Positions 8,132-16,826 of a DNA stretch of 64,000 bases are shown piece by piece; position 1 is the stretch's first letter, and each line of letters opens with the position of its first letter. A program made the translations under genes and the position numbers. The stretch comes from Chlamydiales bacterium (GTDB taxonomy: Bacteria > Chlamydiota > Chlamydiia > Chlamydiales > Simkaniaceae), in contig JACKPR010000003.1 of the NCBI GenBank assembly GCA_024233395.1, forward strand, positions 310,001 through 374,000. The letters run 5' to 3'. The notes beneath the pieces were generated by a model. The model saw only the letters and a program-made list of their open reading frames with translations. It was not told the DNA's origin and did no database searches.

Positions 8132-8812
8132 ATGTTATATTTACTCCCTAATTTATTAGATGAAACCTTAGAACACGATCCTTTTCTTCCCCATAGCGTA
8201 GGAGAGGTCGTCTCCTCTTTGGATGGAATGATTGCAGAAAGCGAAAGAGGAGCGCGTCGGTATATGAAACGTTTTACCGAAAAATTCCGAGAGATTCCCA
8301 TTCGCTTACTGAACGAACATTCTCAAGAGATTGATTCTCTGATTGGTCCTCTTCAAAAAGGGGAGAAATGGGGACTTATATCGGACGCAGGGCTTCCTGT
8401 TCTAGCCGATCCAGGAGCGCGTTTGATCCGTCGCCTTCATACCTTGAATATTCCGATTGAAACATTGCCAGGTCCTTCATCGATTGTCTATGCTCTCCAG
8501 CTTTCAGGGCTTCCTGCTCAAAACTTTACTTTTCATGGATACCCACCAAAAGATGAAAAAGCATTAAAAGAGAAGCTCCGTACTCTTCCCAAAGATCATA
8601 CCCATCTTTTCATTGAAGCACCTTATCGTACGGATAAGTTTTTAAAAAATCTTGTTTATGGTCTTCAAGGAGAAACCGATCTATCTGTTTCTTGGAATTT
8701 AACCCTTCCTTCTCAGGGGGTTAAAACGCAAACGATCTCCCAATGGAAAAAAGCAGTTCCTTCATTGGGGAAAGTTCCGGCTGTCTTTGTCATTAGAGGC
8801 AAAAAGTCATAG
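8132..8812 (+). CDS. SAM-dependent tetrapyrrole-methylase-fold rRNA methyltransferase, RsmI-like
   Basis: The conserved block SDAGLPVLADPGARLIRR and the following LPGPSSIVYALQLSGL are diagnostic of the RsmI/YraL family, which 2'-O-methylates 16S rRNA C1402. FHGYPPKDEKALKEKL and the EAPYRTDK motif follow in the expected order. The protein is 226 aa from ATG 8132, shorter than E. coli RsmI (286 aa), and lacks the usual N-terminal beta strand with PIGN, so it belongs to the divergent short subfamily found in chlamydiae and some other bacteria. Target specificity is therefore uncertain. Confidence 0.85.
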   Translation: MLYLLPNLLDETLEHDPFLPHSVGEVVSSLDGMIAESERGARRYMKRFTEKFREIPIRLLNEHSQEIDSLIGPLQKGEKWGLISDAGLPVLADPGARLIRRLHTLNIPIETLPGPSSIVYALQLSGLPAQNFTFHGYPPKDEKALKEKLRTLPKDHTHLFIEAPYRTDKFLKNLVYGLQGETDLSVSWNLTLPSQGVKTQTISQWKKAVPSLGKVPAVFVIRGKKS

Positions 8813-8861
8813 AAGATTACCTTAATTTTTAGTATCATCCTTCCATAAATGTGAGGATGGT

Positions 8862-9575
8862 ATGGTACAACCTGTAAATAATTTTTTTGTAAATGGGGTG
8901 ATTACATCTAAAAAAGAAGCCCATAAAACAGCGCGACAAATAGAAAAGCTGACAGGGGTAAAAGTCGATGTTTTTTATAATAAAACCACCCCCTTAATGA
9001 CAATCATCAGCATTGCAGGAAAAGTTCTATATGGAGTTTTGGGGTTAGGATATTGCGCAGTCACCTCTCCAAAGAAAAAGAAAGATCAACAAGAGCAAGA
9101 TGATCGAGCCATCATTGCAGCAGGTTCTGTAGCAGCACTAGGTTTAGGTGTCAAAGAGTGGCATGATGTGCAAGTCGATAAAGCAAAACATGGAAAAGCT
9201 TTGGCTAAGCGCATTCAAGCTCGCTTAGAACAATCTCCCCATGAAACAGTCCGATTAATTCTCCATAGCCAAGGGGCTCATGTTGGGCTAAATGCCTTAA
9301 AGCATCTTCAAGACTATAAAGATCGCATTCAAGTCATTAACTTAGGAGGAATGGTTGAAATTCCTCAGCATATGGCTTCCCATGTAACCCATTTTGCGAA
9401 TAGCAAAGATCCTGTTCCCAATTGGATTTCTCGTTTAACAAGCAAAGGGCGCCAGTGGATCGATCTTGGAGATGACCATACCAAGACATGGCTTGCTCAT
9501 GAAATGAAAGAATACTTGCGCCACCAAGTCGTTCAAGATCTTTTGAAAGCGCCTGCAGCAGCACCCGCAGCGTAG
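8862..9575 (+). CDS. Alpha/beta-hydrolase-like (lipase/DUF676-like) protein
   Basis: 237 aa. The core motif RLILHSQGAHVGLNAL places a candidate catalytic Ser136 on a nucleophile elbow; the residue two before it is Leu rather than Gly. SKDPVPN near residue 183 and AHEMKEYL near 212 could supply the acid and His. A hydrophobic stretch at residues 45-66 (PLMTIISIAGKVLYGVLGLG) and a second at 83-97 suggest membrane association. No signal peptide is present. The C terminus is an Ala/Pro tail. The start is supported by GAGGAT upstream. Its function could be a lipase or esterase acting on membranes, but the substrate is unknown. Confidence 0.6.
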   Translation: MVQPVNNFFVNGVITSKKEAHKTARQIEKLTGVKVDVFYNKTTPLMTIISIAGKVLYGVLGLGYCAVTSPKKKKDQQEQDDRAIIAAGSVAALGLGVKEWHDVQVDKAKHGKALAKRIQARLEQSPHETVRLILHSQGAHVGLNALKHLQDYKDRIQVINLGGMVEIPQHMASHVTHFANSKDPVPNWISRLTSKGRQWIDLGDDHTKTWLAHEMKEYLRHQVVQDLLKAPAAAPAA

Positions 9576-9616
9576 AAACCCAGAGTTCAGGTTAGAAGGT
9601 TGTTACAATGTTTGGT

Positions 9617-10150
9617 TCAAAGCAAATCTCTTTCTGGATCTATATCAGATAGACCAATATCTTTTTCATCTATGTGGAATATCGGTGCTTGATTTTTCAT
9701 AGTAGCTATTACCTCATGATAAGCAGTTAATTCGCCTTTGCAATACTCCTTATCAATCTCTTCTGCTTCTGTTAGAGATTTTTTAGCTTCTATATACTGT
9801 TCTTTTAATATCATGCATGAATTAATCAAATATCCCTTGATTGTTTCATCATTCATGGGATCAATCGCCCAGTTATCTTCTACCGGATCTATTTCAGTAT
9901 TTCTCCTAAGACCCAGCAGATCTACTTGCGGATCTATTTCTGCCAAACTTAATTCCTTTTGATCTATGCAGAACGCAAATGCTTGATGTTTAAAAATAGT
10001 AACAATTGAATAACATCCCATTATTTTTCCACTAAAATAGTCTGTTCGATCTTTTGGGGAATTGCTCATTTCCTTTTTAGTATGAAGAGCTTGTTTCTTA
10101 ATCAAAGAAATTAAAAATATAAGAGGTTTTTTGTATTTCACATGTTTCAT
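9617..10150 (-). CDS. Hypothetical acidic protein with internal duplication, toxin-locus member
   Basis: 177 aa, unrecognised. Two units of about 33 residues align with each other: YSIVTIFKHQAFAFCIDQKE...IDPQVDLL and YHEVIATMKNQAPIFHIDEK...IDPERDLL, sharing Y, V, K, QA, F, ID, K, L, IDP and DLL. A helical acidic linker separates them. ATG 10150 and ATG 10069 (MSNSPKDRTDY) are both possible starts; the extra N-terminal residues are basic and hydrophobic. It is last in a same-strand series behind the toxin and immunity candidates, so an accessory or second immunity function is possible but unproven. Confidence 0.55.
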   Translation of the reverse strand: MKHVKYKKPLIFLISLIKKQALHTKKEMSNSPKDRTDYFSGKIMGCYSIVTIFKHQAFAFCIDQKELSLAEIDPQVDLLGLRRNTEIDPVEDNWAIDPMNDETIKGYLINSCMILKEQYIEAKKSLTEAEEIDKEYCKGELTAYHEVIATMKNQAPIFHIDEKDIGLSDIDPERDLL

Positions 10151-10255
10151 AACTTTATGGTCTATCGATTGAAGAATGCTTCTATGCTCAATTTAGTAGC
10201 GTACTTGCAGCTAGTTATTTTTTTTATCAATATTCTTCAAGGTTTTGATAACTTC

Positions 10256-10612
10256 TCAGTCGTAATATTTTTTTCTCTGAGCTTTCATTTTAGCTTCATA
10301 ATTTGCTTGCTCTTCGGGTGTTGGCTTCCAATTTTCATATTTTTTCTTCCAAGCATCATGTTCCGCTTGTTCTTCAGGCGTTCGTTGGAGTTTTGCTAGG
10401 TGTTCTTTTGCTTCTTGAAGAACTTCCATAGCTTCTTCATAAGGGAATTCCCAATAAGCTCCATCATCTCTATTACAAAACGCTACGATAAATTTACCTG
10501 GAACTTCTGCAGATATTTGTACCCACCCTGAATTTTTGTAATATATTTCACATACAGGTTCTTCTTTATCTGGAACATCAGCAATCATAATTCTAAAATC
10601 GTTTCTGCTCAT
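10256..10612 (-). CDS. Candidate immunity protein paired with the CDI/Rhs-type toxin
   Basis: 118 aa, small and acidic, immediately downstream of the toxin-like gene with a 4-nt ATGA overlap, the usual arrangement for immunity genes of polymorphic toxins. The N-terminal part (GWVQISAEVPGKFIVAFCNR) looks like a compact beta-rich domain. It is followed by YWEFPYEEAMEVLQEAKEHL and a charged tail with two TPEEQA units. I know of no catalytic motif. The function is inferred from position and size only. Confidence 0.55.
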   Translation of the reverse strand: MSRNDFRIMIADVPDKEEPVCEIYYKNSGWVQISAEVPGKFIVAFCNRDDGAYWEFPYEEAMEVLQEAKEHLAKLQRTPEEQAEHDAWKKKYENWKPTPEEQANYEAKMKAQRKKYYD

Positions 10613-11601
10613 TTTTTTGGCTCCAAAAATCCAATCATTTGCTTTCCGTCTTTTGTAAATCTTGCCCCACGACCATCTGGCAATATAATATCTAAAGTTT
10701 CAAAATTCAAGGTTGGCGGTTTTTCAATAGAAATACGCTTATCAGGATGATTCAATATTTCATCCAGAATCTTCTGCCCTTGCAAATTCACCTCATATGG
10801 TGTACCGGTAGGCTTTGGAAACGACGAACCAACTTTATCTGTCTTTTTTTGCAATGATCTACCTGCCTTTGTTAATCCACCTCTATCATGGATGGTTCCT
10901 GAATGGCTCATTTCTCCTAAGGAAGTAGTTTTAGTTTTTCCACCATCAATAAATGTAATATATTGATGGTTGTTGCTCCTATTTACAGAGTTAAATGACT
11001 TTTTAATATTTTTTGTTCCTGTGGCTCCAGGAGGAGGAAGCATTCCAGTCGTTAATTTATCTCTCTCTTTTTTCGCTTCAGTAGAGTAGGCATGAGCTTG
11101 GTCTGTTTCAAAGACCGTGTCGATTCTTTTATGACCCGCTTCTACCATTTCTTGAAAGGATTCTCTACTATCTTTTTCAAAGGGGGTCTTATCTTTAATA
11201 ACTTCTGGGAGTTTTTCTGTGAATGCTCCAGCTATATCTGAGATAACACTTAATTGATCTGTAACGGCATTATAAACTTCATGGGCAATATGAGAGCCGG
11301 TTTCTCTTGCTTTGTCCACTGCTGCTGTCAAAAGCGAAGGTTCGTCTTGTGTGGGAAAAAAATCTCTATCTGGAATACTTTCAGACAGGTCTTCTTTAAT
11401 CTCATAAGTTGTCTGTTGAATGATTTCCCTCATTGGGGGACTGATCTTGGGTGCTTCTTCAATATGAGAGTCTATTGATGGTACATTTTGGCTTGGGCTA
11501 TTTTGAGATTGTATTTGTGGATAGTCATTTTGTTCCCAAACTTCTCCAGGCTTATTAACGGGACTACGAGGTTTTTCATGATCTTTCTCATTTGAGTCCA
11601 C
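10609..11601 (-). CDS. Polymorphic toxin (CDI/Rhs/WapA-type C-terminal toxin domain)
   Basis: 330 aa. The last 100 residues contain DRGGLTKAGRSLQKK, GSSFPKPTGTPYEVN, GQKILDEILNHPD and PDGRGARFTKDGK...GFLEP, a sequence pattern I know from the C-terminal toxin tips of CdiA, WapA and Rhs proteins, thought to be RNA-targeting. The N-terminal 200 residues are hydrophilic, Pro/Ser/Glu-rich and likely disordered. The start appears to be GTG 11601, overlapping the preceding gene by 14 nt, and the upstream in-frame stop is only 10-12 nt earlier. No delivery domain is fused, which is unusual; the upstream gene with a signal peptide may be the other half of the same toxin. Confidence 0.65.
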   Translation of the reverse strand: MDSNEKDHEKPRSPVNKPGEVWEQNDYPQIQSQNSPSQNVPSIDSHIEEAPKISPPMREIIQQTTYEIKEDLSESIPDRDFFPTQDEPSLLTAAVDKARETGSHIAHEVYNAVTDQLSVISDIAGAFTEKLPEVIKDKTPFEKDSRESFQEMVEAGHKRIDTVFETDQAHAYSTEAKKERDKLTTGMLPPPGATGTKNIKKSFNSVNRSNNHQYITFIDGGKTKTTSLGEMSHSGTIHDRGGLTKAGRSLQKKTDKVGSSFPKPTGTPYEVNLQGQKILDEILNHPDKRISIEKPPTLNFETLDIILPDGRGARFTKDGKQMIGFLEPKK

Positions 11602-12265
11602 TAGCAGCCATCATTGCAGCGCCACTTGCAATGACCGCCTCTGGAGCAGCAGTTCCTGCAGTAGCAATAATCACAACTGTTGCAACGACAACAACAACTG
11701 CTGCTATAATGATCTCTTTTTTATGCTTCCTAATAGCTCTTTTAAAATTCTTAGAAAACTTTTTCAGTTTTCCTTTGCATAAAACGACTTGAGGTTTTTT
11801 AGTGTTGTAGACTGCTGGCAACATGATGACATCTCGATATCCATTGAAATCGCTCATCAAGTAGGCGAGTTCTTCCTCCTCGCTATCCTCATATTCATAA
11901 GCAAGCGAACTATTATTGGGCTCTCCTTTCATCCAGGCAATGTCTTCTTCCAGCTGCTCTTTTGCCTCAGTATCCCAGTCTCTTATACCGTTTCTCATGA
12001 GAAAAACCAAAAATTTTTCAATTTCCTCAATCTGCTGCTCTGTAAAAATCTCTTCTAAATTGTCGGTATTTTCAATCATCTCGACAAAATCAAGAATATG
12101 ATCGAACGATAATGTTTCAGGTTTTAGAAGATTCCATGGAGAAAAGTCTGAATAGCTTTCAGTAGGATGTTGCGTAAATATTATTGTAGGTTCACTGTGG
12201 AGAGGGAAATGACAGATAATCCCTGGCAAACAAAAAAAGAAAAACAGTTTAGAGAAAAATTGCAT
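11588..12265 (-). CDS. Secreted/membrane leader protein of the toxin locus
   Basis: 225 aa. Residues 1-24 form a Sec signal peptide (basic start, FFFFCLPGIICHFPL core). The middle is acidic and helical (EEIFTEQQIEEIEKFL). After a basic stretch (KKFSKNFKRAIRKHKKE), residues 185-225 are a Val/Ala-rich transmembrane or pore-like segment ending AAMMAASGLK. The toxin-like frame begins 14 nt before this stop, in the +1 frame. I do not recognise a family. The order signal peptide, hydrophobic region, toxin domain resembles a single toxin polypeptide that has been split. Confidence 0.6.
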   Translation of the reverse strand: MQFFSKLFFFFCLPGIICHFPLHSEPTIIFTQHPTESYSDFSPWNLLKPETLSFDHILDFVEMIENTDNLEEIFTEQQIEEIEKFLVFLMRNGIRDWDTEAKEQLEEDIAWMKGEPNNSSLAYEYEDSEEEELAYLMSDFNGYRDVIMLPAVYNTKKPQVVLCKGKLKKFSKNFKRAIRKHKKEIIIAAVVVVVATVVIIATAGTAAPEAVIASGAAMMAASGLK

Positions 12266-12316
12266 GATGCAAGCATAAAATATTTCTATGCTTCTTTACA
12301 AACTTTTATTGAGTGA

Positions 12317-13402
12317 TTAAAGAAGGATAATTTTTTCAGCCACAGTATCGTAGAAAAGGGTTCCCTTTTCAGTGAGTTTTGCATGATCAGCATGATAAGT
12401 GAGCCATCCTTCTCGATCGAGCTCCTGGAGAAGTTTTTGTGTCGATAGAGGAATGTTTGGAAGAGAAATTCCTTCGGTTAAACGAAGGGCGATCGCTAAT
12501 TTTTCATGGAGGCTACGAAGAGGAGGGAGCTCTTCTTCAAAATCAATGGGAAAGGATCCTTCATTTATCTTTTTGATGTAGTGATTCATATGGCAAATAT
12601 TTCGAAATCGTTTTCCATTAAAGAAGCTATAAGCTGAGGGTCCATAACCTAAAAAGGGGCGTCCCGTCCAGTAGCCTGAATTGTGCACGGAGATTTGATT
12701 ATTTCGTGCAAAAGCAGAAATCTCATACCGTTTGAGGCCGGCCTTTTCAAAGCGAATAATTGCGTTATTGAGCATAGCAGTAGCGGTTTCTTCATCGGGA
12801 AGGTGGGGACGGAGTTCTTTCTCTTTTTTCTTAAAAACAGTATGAGGTTCGAACGTAAGGTTATAAAGAGAAAGATGGGTGATAGGAAGGCTGCAGGCCT
12901 TGTCTACAGTCTCTTCCCAAGTTTCAAGAGTTTGATAGGGAAGCTCATACATTAGATCAATGGTAATATTTTCGATTCCTGCCCTTCTTGTGATTTCAAT
13001 TGCATCGATAGCTTTTTGGGCGGTATGAGAGCGTCCTAGGTGTTTTAGAAGGGGATTATTGAGTGATTGAACTCCAATGCTGACACGGTTGACTCCAAGA
13101 TTATGGAGTTTTTCCATAAGGGGAAGAGTCACATCTTCAGGATTTGTTTCAACAGTAATTTCTGGAGCACTGGTTCGCTTTAGAATGGCTTCAATCCCTT
13201 CGACAAAAAGGGTGGGAGTTCCTCCACCAAAATAAAGAGAGGCAATTTCTTTATCTTCAATTTGGGGGAGACGCATCTCCCATTCTTTTAAAAGAGCTTT
13301 GAGAAAGGGTTCATGATTTCTATTCGGGATGACATAAAAGTGGCAATAAGGACACTTACGCGTACAAAAAGGGAAATGAAAATAAAGGGAAGCTTTTACC
13401 AC
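12317..13402 (-). CDS. hemW: Heme chaperone HemW (radical SAM, HemN-like)
   Basis: Radical-SAM 4Fe-4S motif C13-x3-C17-x2-C20 followed by Phe22 (CTRKCPYCHF). The residue after the third Cys is His-Phe rather than the fourth cysteine of HemN, which marks HemW, a heme-binding protein, rather than the oxygen-independent coproporphyrinogen oxidase. FGGGTPT and the TVETNPE segment (SAM binding) are present, as is the C-terminal HemN_C helical domain. The length, 361 aa, is normal. It overlaps the upstream coiled-coil gene by 7 nt. The hemW/CT053/sucAB order matches Chlamydia CT052-CT055 as I recall it. Confidence 0.9.
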   Translation of the reverse strand: MVKASLYFHFPFCTRKCPYCHFYVIPNRNHEPFLKALLKEWEMRLPQIEDKEIASLYFGGGTPTLFVEGIEAILKRTSAPEITVETNPEDVTLPLMEKLHNLGVNRVSIGVQSLNNPLLKHLGRSHTAQKAIDAIEITRRAGIENITIDLMYELPYQTLETWEETVDKACSLPITHLSLYNLTFEPHTVFKKKEKELRPHLPDEETATAMLNNAIIRFEKAGLKRYEISAFARNNQISVHNSGYWTGRPFLGYGPSAYSFFNGKRFRNICHMNHYIKKINEGSFPIDFEEELPPLRSLHEKLAIALRLTEGISLPNIPLSTQKLLQELDREGWLTYHADHAKLTEKGTLFYDTVAEKIILL

Positions 13403-13851
13403 GAGTCGGCATCGGGATCTTCAAGAATCCCACGGCGCCAGCGGTTTTTATCGCTAAAAGGATCTTCCTCATCTTCGTCATCAGCAATGGTCGTAGCACC
13501 CTCCTCATCGGCCATCGTTCCACCTTCGGTCTCATATGTCGTTGGCATTTCGCTATCTAGACCTACATCAGTCATTCCTGAACCGTCATCAGCATTGACT
13601 CCAGGAAGGGTATGAGGTTCTTGATAAGCCGCACGTTGCTGAGCATTGCGTTTGGGAACAGAGTATTCATCATTGTCGCCGTGCTCCTTAAGAGATTGAA
13701 GACGGGTTTTTTCTTCTTCAACACGCTTTTTAAGGGTTTCGATTTCCCCTTCGTGCTTTTCGATATCCTTTTTGGGGACAAGACCAAGATTGAGCCATTG
13801 CTCTAAGTCTTGAAGTTCTAACTCTAGCTTTTTTAGACGTTCACTTTTCAT
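13396..13851 (-). CDS. CT053-like conserved chlamydial coiled-coil protein
   Basis: The start chosen is ATG 13851 (MKSERLKKLELEL), giving 151 aa; an in-frame TTG at 13944 would add 31 residues of unlikely composition. Residues 1-60 are a heptad-like coiled coil (LKKLELELQDLEQWL, ETLKKRVEEEKTRLQSL). The rest is acidic and disordered, with GMTDVGLDSEMPTTYE and DDEDEEDPFSD, ending in RRGILEDPDADSW. Its position beside hemW and near sucA is the same as Chlamydia CT053, a hypothetical of similar size. Function unknown. Confidence 0.65.
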   Translation of the reverse strand: MKSERLKKLELELQDLEQWLNLGLVPKKDIEKHEGEIETLKKRVEEEKTRLQSLKEHGDNDEYSVPKRNAQQRAAYQEPHTLPGVNADDGSGMTDVGLDSEMPTTYETEGGTMADEEGATTIADDEDEEDPFSDKNRWRRGILEDPDADSW

Positions 13852-14077
13852 AACCTGAGTATTGGGTTTCTTTTGGTTATTCTCAATTTGGCTTCGATTC
13901 CTAGGGTTTTTATCGCAGGGAATAGTCGAAGAGGCTATTTCCAAGATAAAAAAACCTAAGAAGAAAGCTAAAGGTGCCTGAGAATGAGTGAAATAAACAC
14001 AACACTCAGGTTCTTTGCGCTGGAATATAATCGATTTACCTTTTTATGGAAAGGGAGAAATCCTTATCCTTATAAAA

Positions 14078-15442
14078 TTATCCCTTTACTTCTTTTCGGT
14101 GTTGAAGATCGAAGAAGCGGGTTTCTTTTGCTATAATAGTCCCAAGAGCAAAAAGGGCAATTAGATTTGGAAGAGTCATCAATCCGTTCATGATACTTGC
14201 AAAATCCCACACAACGGTCAAACTCATAATAGATCCGGGAATGACGATTAAGGTATAGAGAATGCGAAAAGTTTTATTGAATCTGTATCCGACTAAATAT
14301 TCAACGTACTTCTCTCCACAATAGGCCCATCCTAAAATAGTTGAATATCCAAATGAAATCAGCGCAATGGTTACAACGCCTCCCCCAAAAGGAAGAATGG
14401 AACCAAAGGCGTGAAGCATCATTGCCGAGCCATTAAACATTCCATTAGATCCATCCACATTTCCAAGAACACCCGAAACAATCACGACTAATCCTGTAAT
14501 TGTGCAGACAATACCGACAGTAAGAAACACTGTGCACATCGATACTAAGGCTTGGCGTCCTGGGGAGTCTGTTTTTGCAGCAGCAGCAATTACTGGAGAG
14601 CTTCCCAGACCTGCTTCACTAGAAAAAATGCTTCTTGATACCCCAAGTTGAATGGCCATCATGATTGAGGTTCCAACTGCGCCTCCAACCGCTGCTTTTC
14701 CATAAAATGCAGATTTAAAAATCAGAGAAAAAGCCATTGGAATTTGCTCAAAATGGATTCCAAGAATGATAAGGCCCCCTAAGATATAAAATATGGCCAT
14801 TGCAGGAACTAAAATCGCATTGACTTTTCCAATGCTTTTAATTCCCTTGACTAGCGTGACTCCAACTAATGCCATTAAGATAAATCCTGCCGATAAACGG
14901 CTTATACCCCAGTCTTCTTGAATAGCTAAAACAATAGAGTTTGACTGCACCATATTTCCAAAGGCAATCGCTGTAATCACCCCAAAAATAGCAAAAATCT
15001 TCCCCATCCATTTCCAATTCATTCCCTTTTCAATGTAATACATTGGGCCGCCGCACATCTCACCATTTTCATCAATGGTCCGGTACTTAATTGCAAGAAT
15101 CGCTTCTCCGAACTTTGTAGCCATCCCTAAAACGGCCGCTATCCACATCCAAAAAAGTGCTCCAGCACCTCCAATAGCAATCGCGGTGGCAACCCCTGTA
15201 ATACTTCCAATTCCTATGGTTCCAGAAAGAGCCGTCATGAGCGCTTGAAAATGGCTGATGTCTCCTTCGGCTTGATCATCATGACGGGTAAACGCGAGTT
15301 TATGTGCATACCATAAGTATCTAAACTGCACTCCACGAGTGACAATGGTCAAATAGAGCCCCACAACCAAAATCAAAATTAAAAGGGGAGGACTCCAGAC
15401 CCAATTAAAAACCGTATTTGTAAAACTTGCCCACTGATTCAT
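14078..15442 (-). CDS. Sodium:alanine/glycine symporter, AGCS family
   Basis: 454 aa, about 10-11 transmembrane helices. Family landmarks include the N-terminal VTRGVQFRYLWY, the TALSGTIGIGSITGVATAIA substrate/Na+-binding segment, GALFWMWIAAVLGMATKFGE, the GGPMYYIEKG motif and SRSIFSSEAGLGSSPVIAAA. It imports alanine or glycine with sodium across the inner membrane, as expected for an amino-acid-scavenging intracellular bacterium. It is a single gene between the CT053-like gene and an unknown gene, all on the minus strand. An imperfect inverted repeat, CCTGAG (13978-13983) with CTCAGG (14006-14011), downstream may help termination. Confidence 0.9.
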   Translation of the reverse strand: MNQWASFTNTVFNWVWSPPLLILILVVGLYLTIVTRGVQFRYLWYAHKLAFTRHDDQAEGDISHFQALMTALSGTIGIGSITGVATAIAIGGAGALFWMWIAAVLGMATKFGEAILAIKYRTIDENGEMCGGPMYYIEKGMNWKWMGKIFAIFGVITAIAFGNMVQSNSIVLAIQEDWGISRLSAGFILMALVGVTLVKGIKSIGKVNAILVPAMAIFYILGGLIILGIHFEQIPMAFSLIFKSAFYGKAAVGGAVGTSIMMAIQLGVSRSIFSSEAGLGSSPVIAAAAKTDSPGRQALVSMCTVFLTVGIVCTITGLVVIVSGVLGNVDGSNGMFNGSAMMLHAFGSILPFGGGVVTIALISFGYSTILGWAYCGEKYVEYLVGYRFNKTFRILYTLIVIPGSIMSLTVVWDFASIMNGLMTLPNLIALFALGTIIAKETRFFDLQHRKEVKG

Positions 15443-15488
15443 TGGAATAATTTTACACGAAGAACCTTTTAGAGGATAGCTATATCTA

Positions 15489-16664
15489 TCACCCCCAAGT
15501 TATAAATTTTCCTTTTACATAGTTCTCATGGTACTCAGATGCATTGGGAGTTGTAAATCCTTCAAGATCGGGGTGTACCTCTTTTTTATAATTTATTCCG
15601 AGATGATGAACGTTGAAGAGTATCTGTTCAAACCACTCCGTTATGGAAGCATTTCCTCGGCATACTGGCATCACAAAAGCTTGAAATTTCCTATACTCAC
15701 AAACCTTATATTTGAGGAGTTTTTCATCTGATAACACTGCTTTTGCAAAAAGAGTCGCTAAATCATCCATTGCAGGATGTTCAATATTGCGTCCATCGAG
15801 GTGAAAAACAATCACTGTAGAATCTTTGAGCATCCGCTGATGAGGGTCTGTTCGATGGTCTCGATACATCCAAGTAAGATACTCACAGACTTGATAGAGT
15901 TTTCCTTCGACCTCTTGCTTGACCACAGCACGGACAAAAAGTGATTTTAGATTTTTTTCTCGATCGGGATGATCAAAAACAACCCCTTTTTCGTTCTTAC
16001 CGATTACTTTGGGTGAAGGGAACTCACTTTGTAGCAAAAGGAATTTCTGGAACATAGCAAGACGTTGATACAAAGGTCTTCTTTCTTTTTTAACTCGCGC
16101 AAGAGACTCATGAGAAAGTTGTCCTAGGGCATTATATTCAAGATCTGGTAGATCGATTTCCTCAGGTGTAGGAGAAGAAAGCCATTGCTTTTCTATTAGA
16201 TCTTTTTGTTCTAACACTTCAACTTCCATACAGGAACGCCGAGGAAAATTAGGGTCGATCGGAAACTCAAAAGTTCTCTTTGAACTTCCTCTCATTTGAT
16301 CTAGAAAACCTTTAAGAATGAACTTTATTTTCATTCCATATTCAGCATATTCATGATCGAGAATTGTATGATAGAGGGTTGGAGCTTTAGGATGAGTCCG
16401 CATCCTGCCAAAAAATTCAGCTTTTTGGCTGCCATGGTCATCTGCGATTTGTTGACGCTGTCCCCTAAACTCATGGAAGAGAGATAAATAAAGTTTTTTT
16501 AACCCTTCCTCATCTTTAGGAGCTTTGGTTACTCTTTCTGTTCCTTCTTGAACAATCGCGCTACTTCTACGCAAAAAATCTACCTGGCGTCCTCCATATT
16601 TTCCTGGGCTTCTATCAACGATATATGTTGGGACAGAGTAAGATGTGGTTAAGCTAGATTCCAT
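15489..16664 (-). CDS. Hypothetical protein, possible chlamydia-specific or effector protein
   Basis: 391 aa with no signal peptide or membrane segment. I do not recognise it. Visible features are a Ser/Tyr-rich N terminus (MESSLTTSYSVPTYIVDRSP), a helical middle and a C-terminal half with VIVFHLDGRNIEHPAMDDL and YRKFQAFVMPVCRGNASITEW, which looks like an alpha/beta catalytic fold, but no textbook active site stands out. It is transcribed divergently from sucA with a 162-bp gap. It could be a host-directed protein; that is speculation. Confidence 0.6.
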   Translation of the reverse strand: MESSLTTSYSVPTYIVDRSPGKYGGRQVDFLRRSSAIVQEGTERVTKAPKDEEGLKKLYLSLFHEFRGQRQQIADDHGSQKAEFFGRMRTHPKAPTLYHTILDHEYAEYGMKIKFILKGFLDQMRGSSKRTFEFPIDPNFPRRSCMEVEVLEQKDLIEKQWLSSPTPEEIDLPDLEYNALGQLSHESLARVKKERRPLYQRLAMFQKFLLLQSEFPSPKVIGKNEKGVVFDHPDREKNLKSLFVRAVVKQEVEGKLYQVCEYLTWMYRDHRTDPHQRMLKDSTVIVFHLDGRNIEHPAMDDLATLFAKAVLSDEKLLKYKVCEYRKFQAFVMPVCRGNASITEWFEQILFNVHHLGINYKKEVHPDLEGFTTPNASEYHENYVKGKFITWG

Positions 16665-16826
16665 GTGTGATACCTGATTTTTTTTACAAACGGAAAAATT
16701 TTAACATAGACGAGAACAAAAGCTCAATCGTTTATTTAATCACTAGTCTCTTTTCCAAAAACAGTTCAATTTTTTCTTTTGGGGAAAAGAATGAGGTGCT
16801 ATAGGAAAAAGCAGAGGGAGGTCTTT

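Noticed and set aside
8836..8859. CATCCTT ... AGGATG hairpin before the 237-aa gene as a terminator
   Set aside because: No T-run follows and its right arm is simply the GAGGAT ribosome-binding site.
12317..13402. Oxygen-independent coproporphyrinogen III oxidase HemN
   Set aside because: The fourth Cys of HemN (CxxxCxxCxC) is replaced by Phe22, which marks the HemW chaperone.
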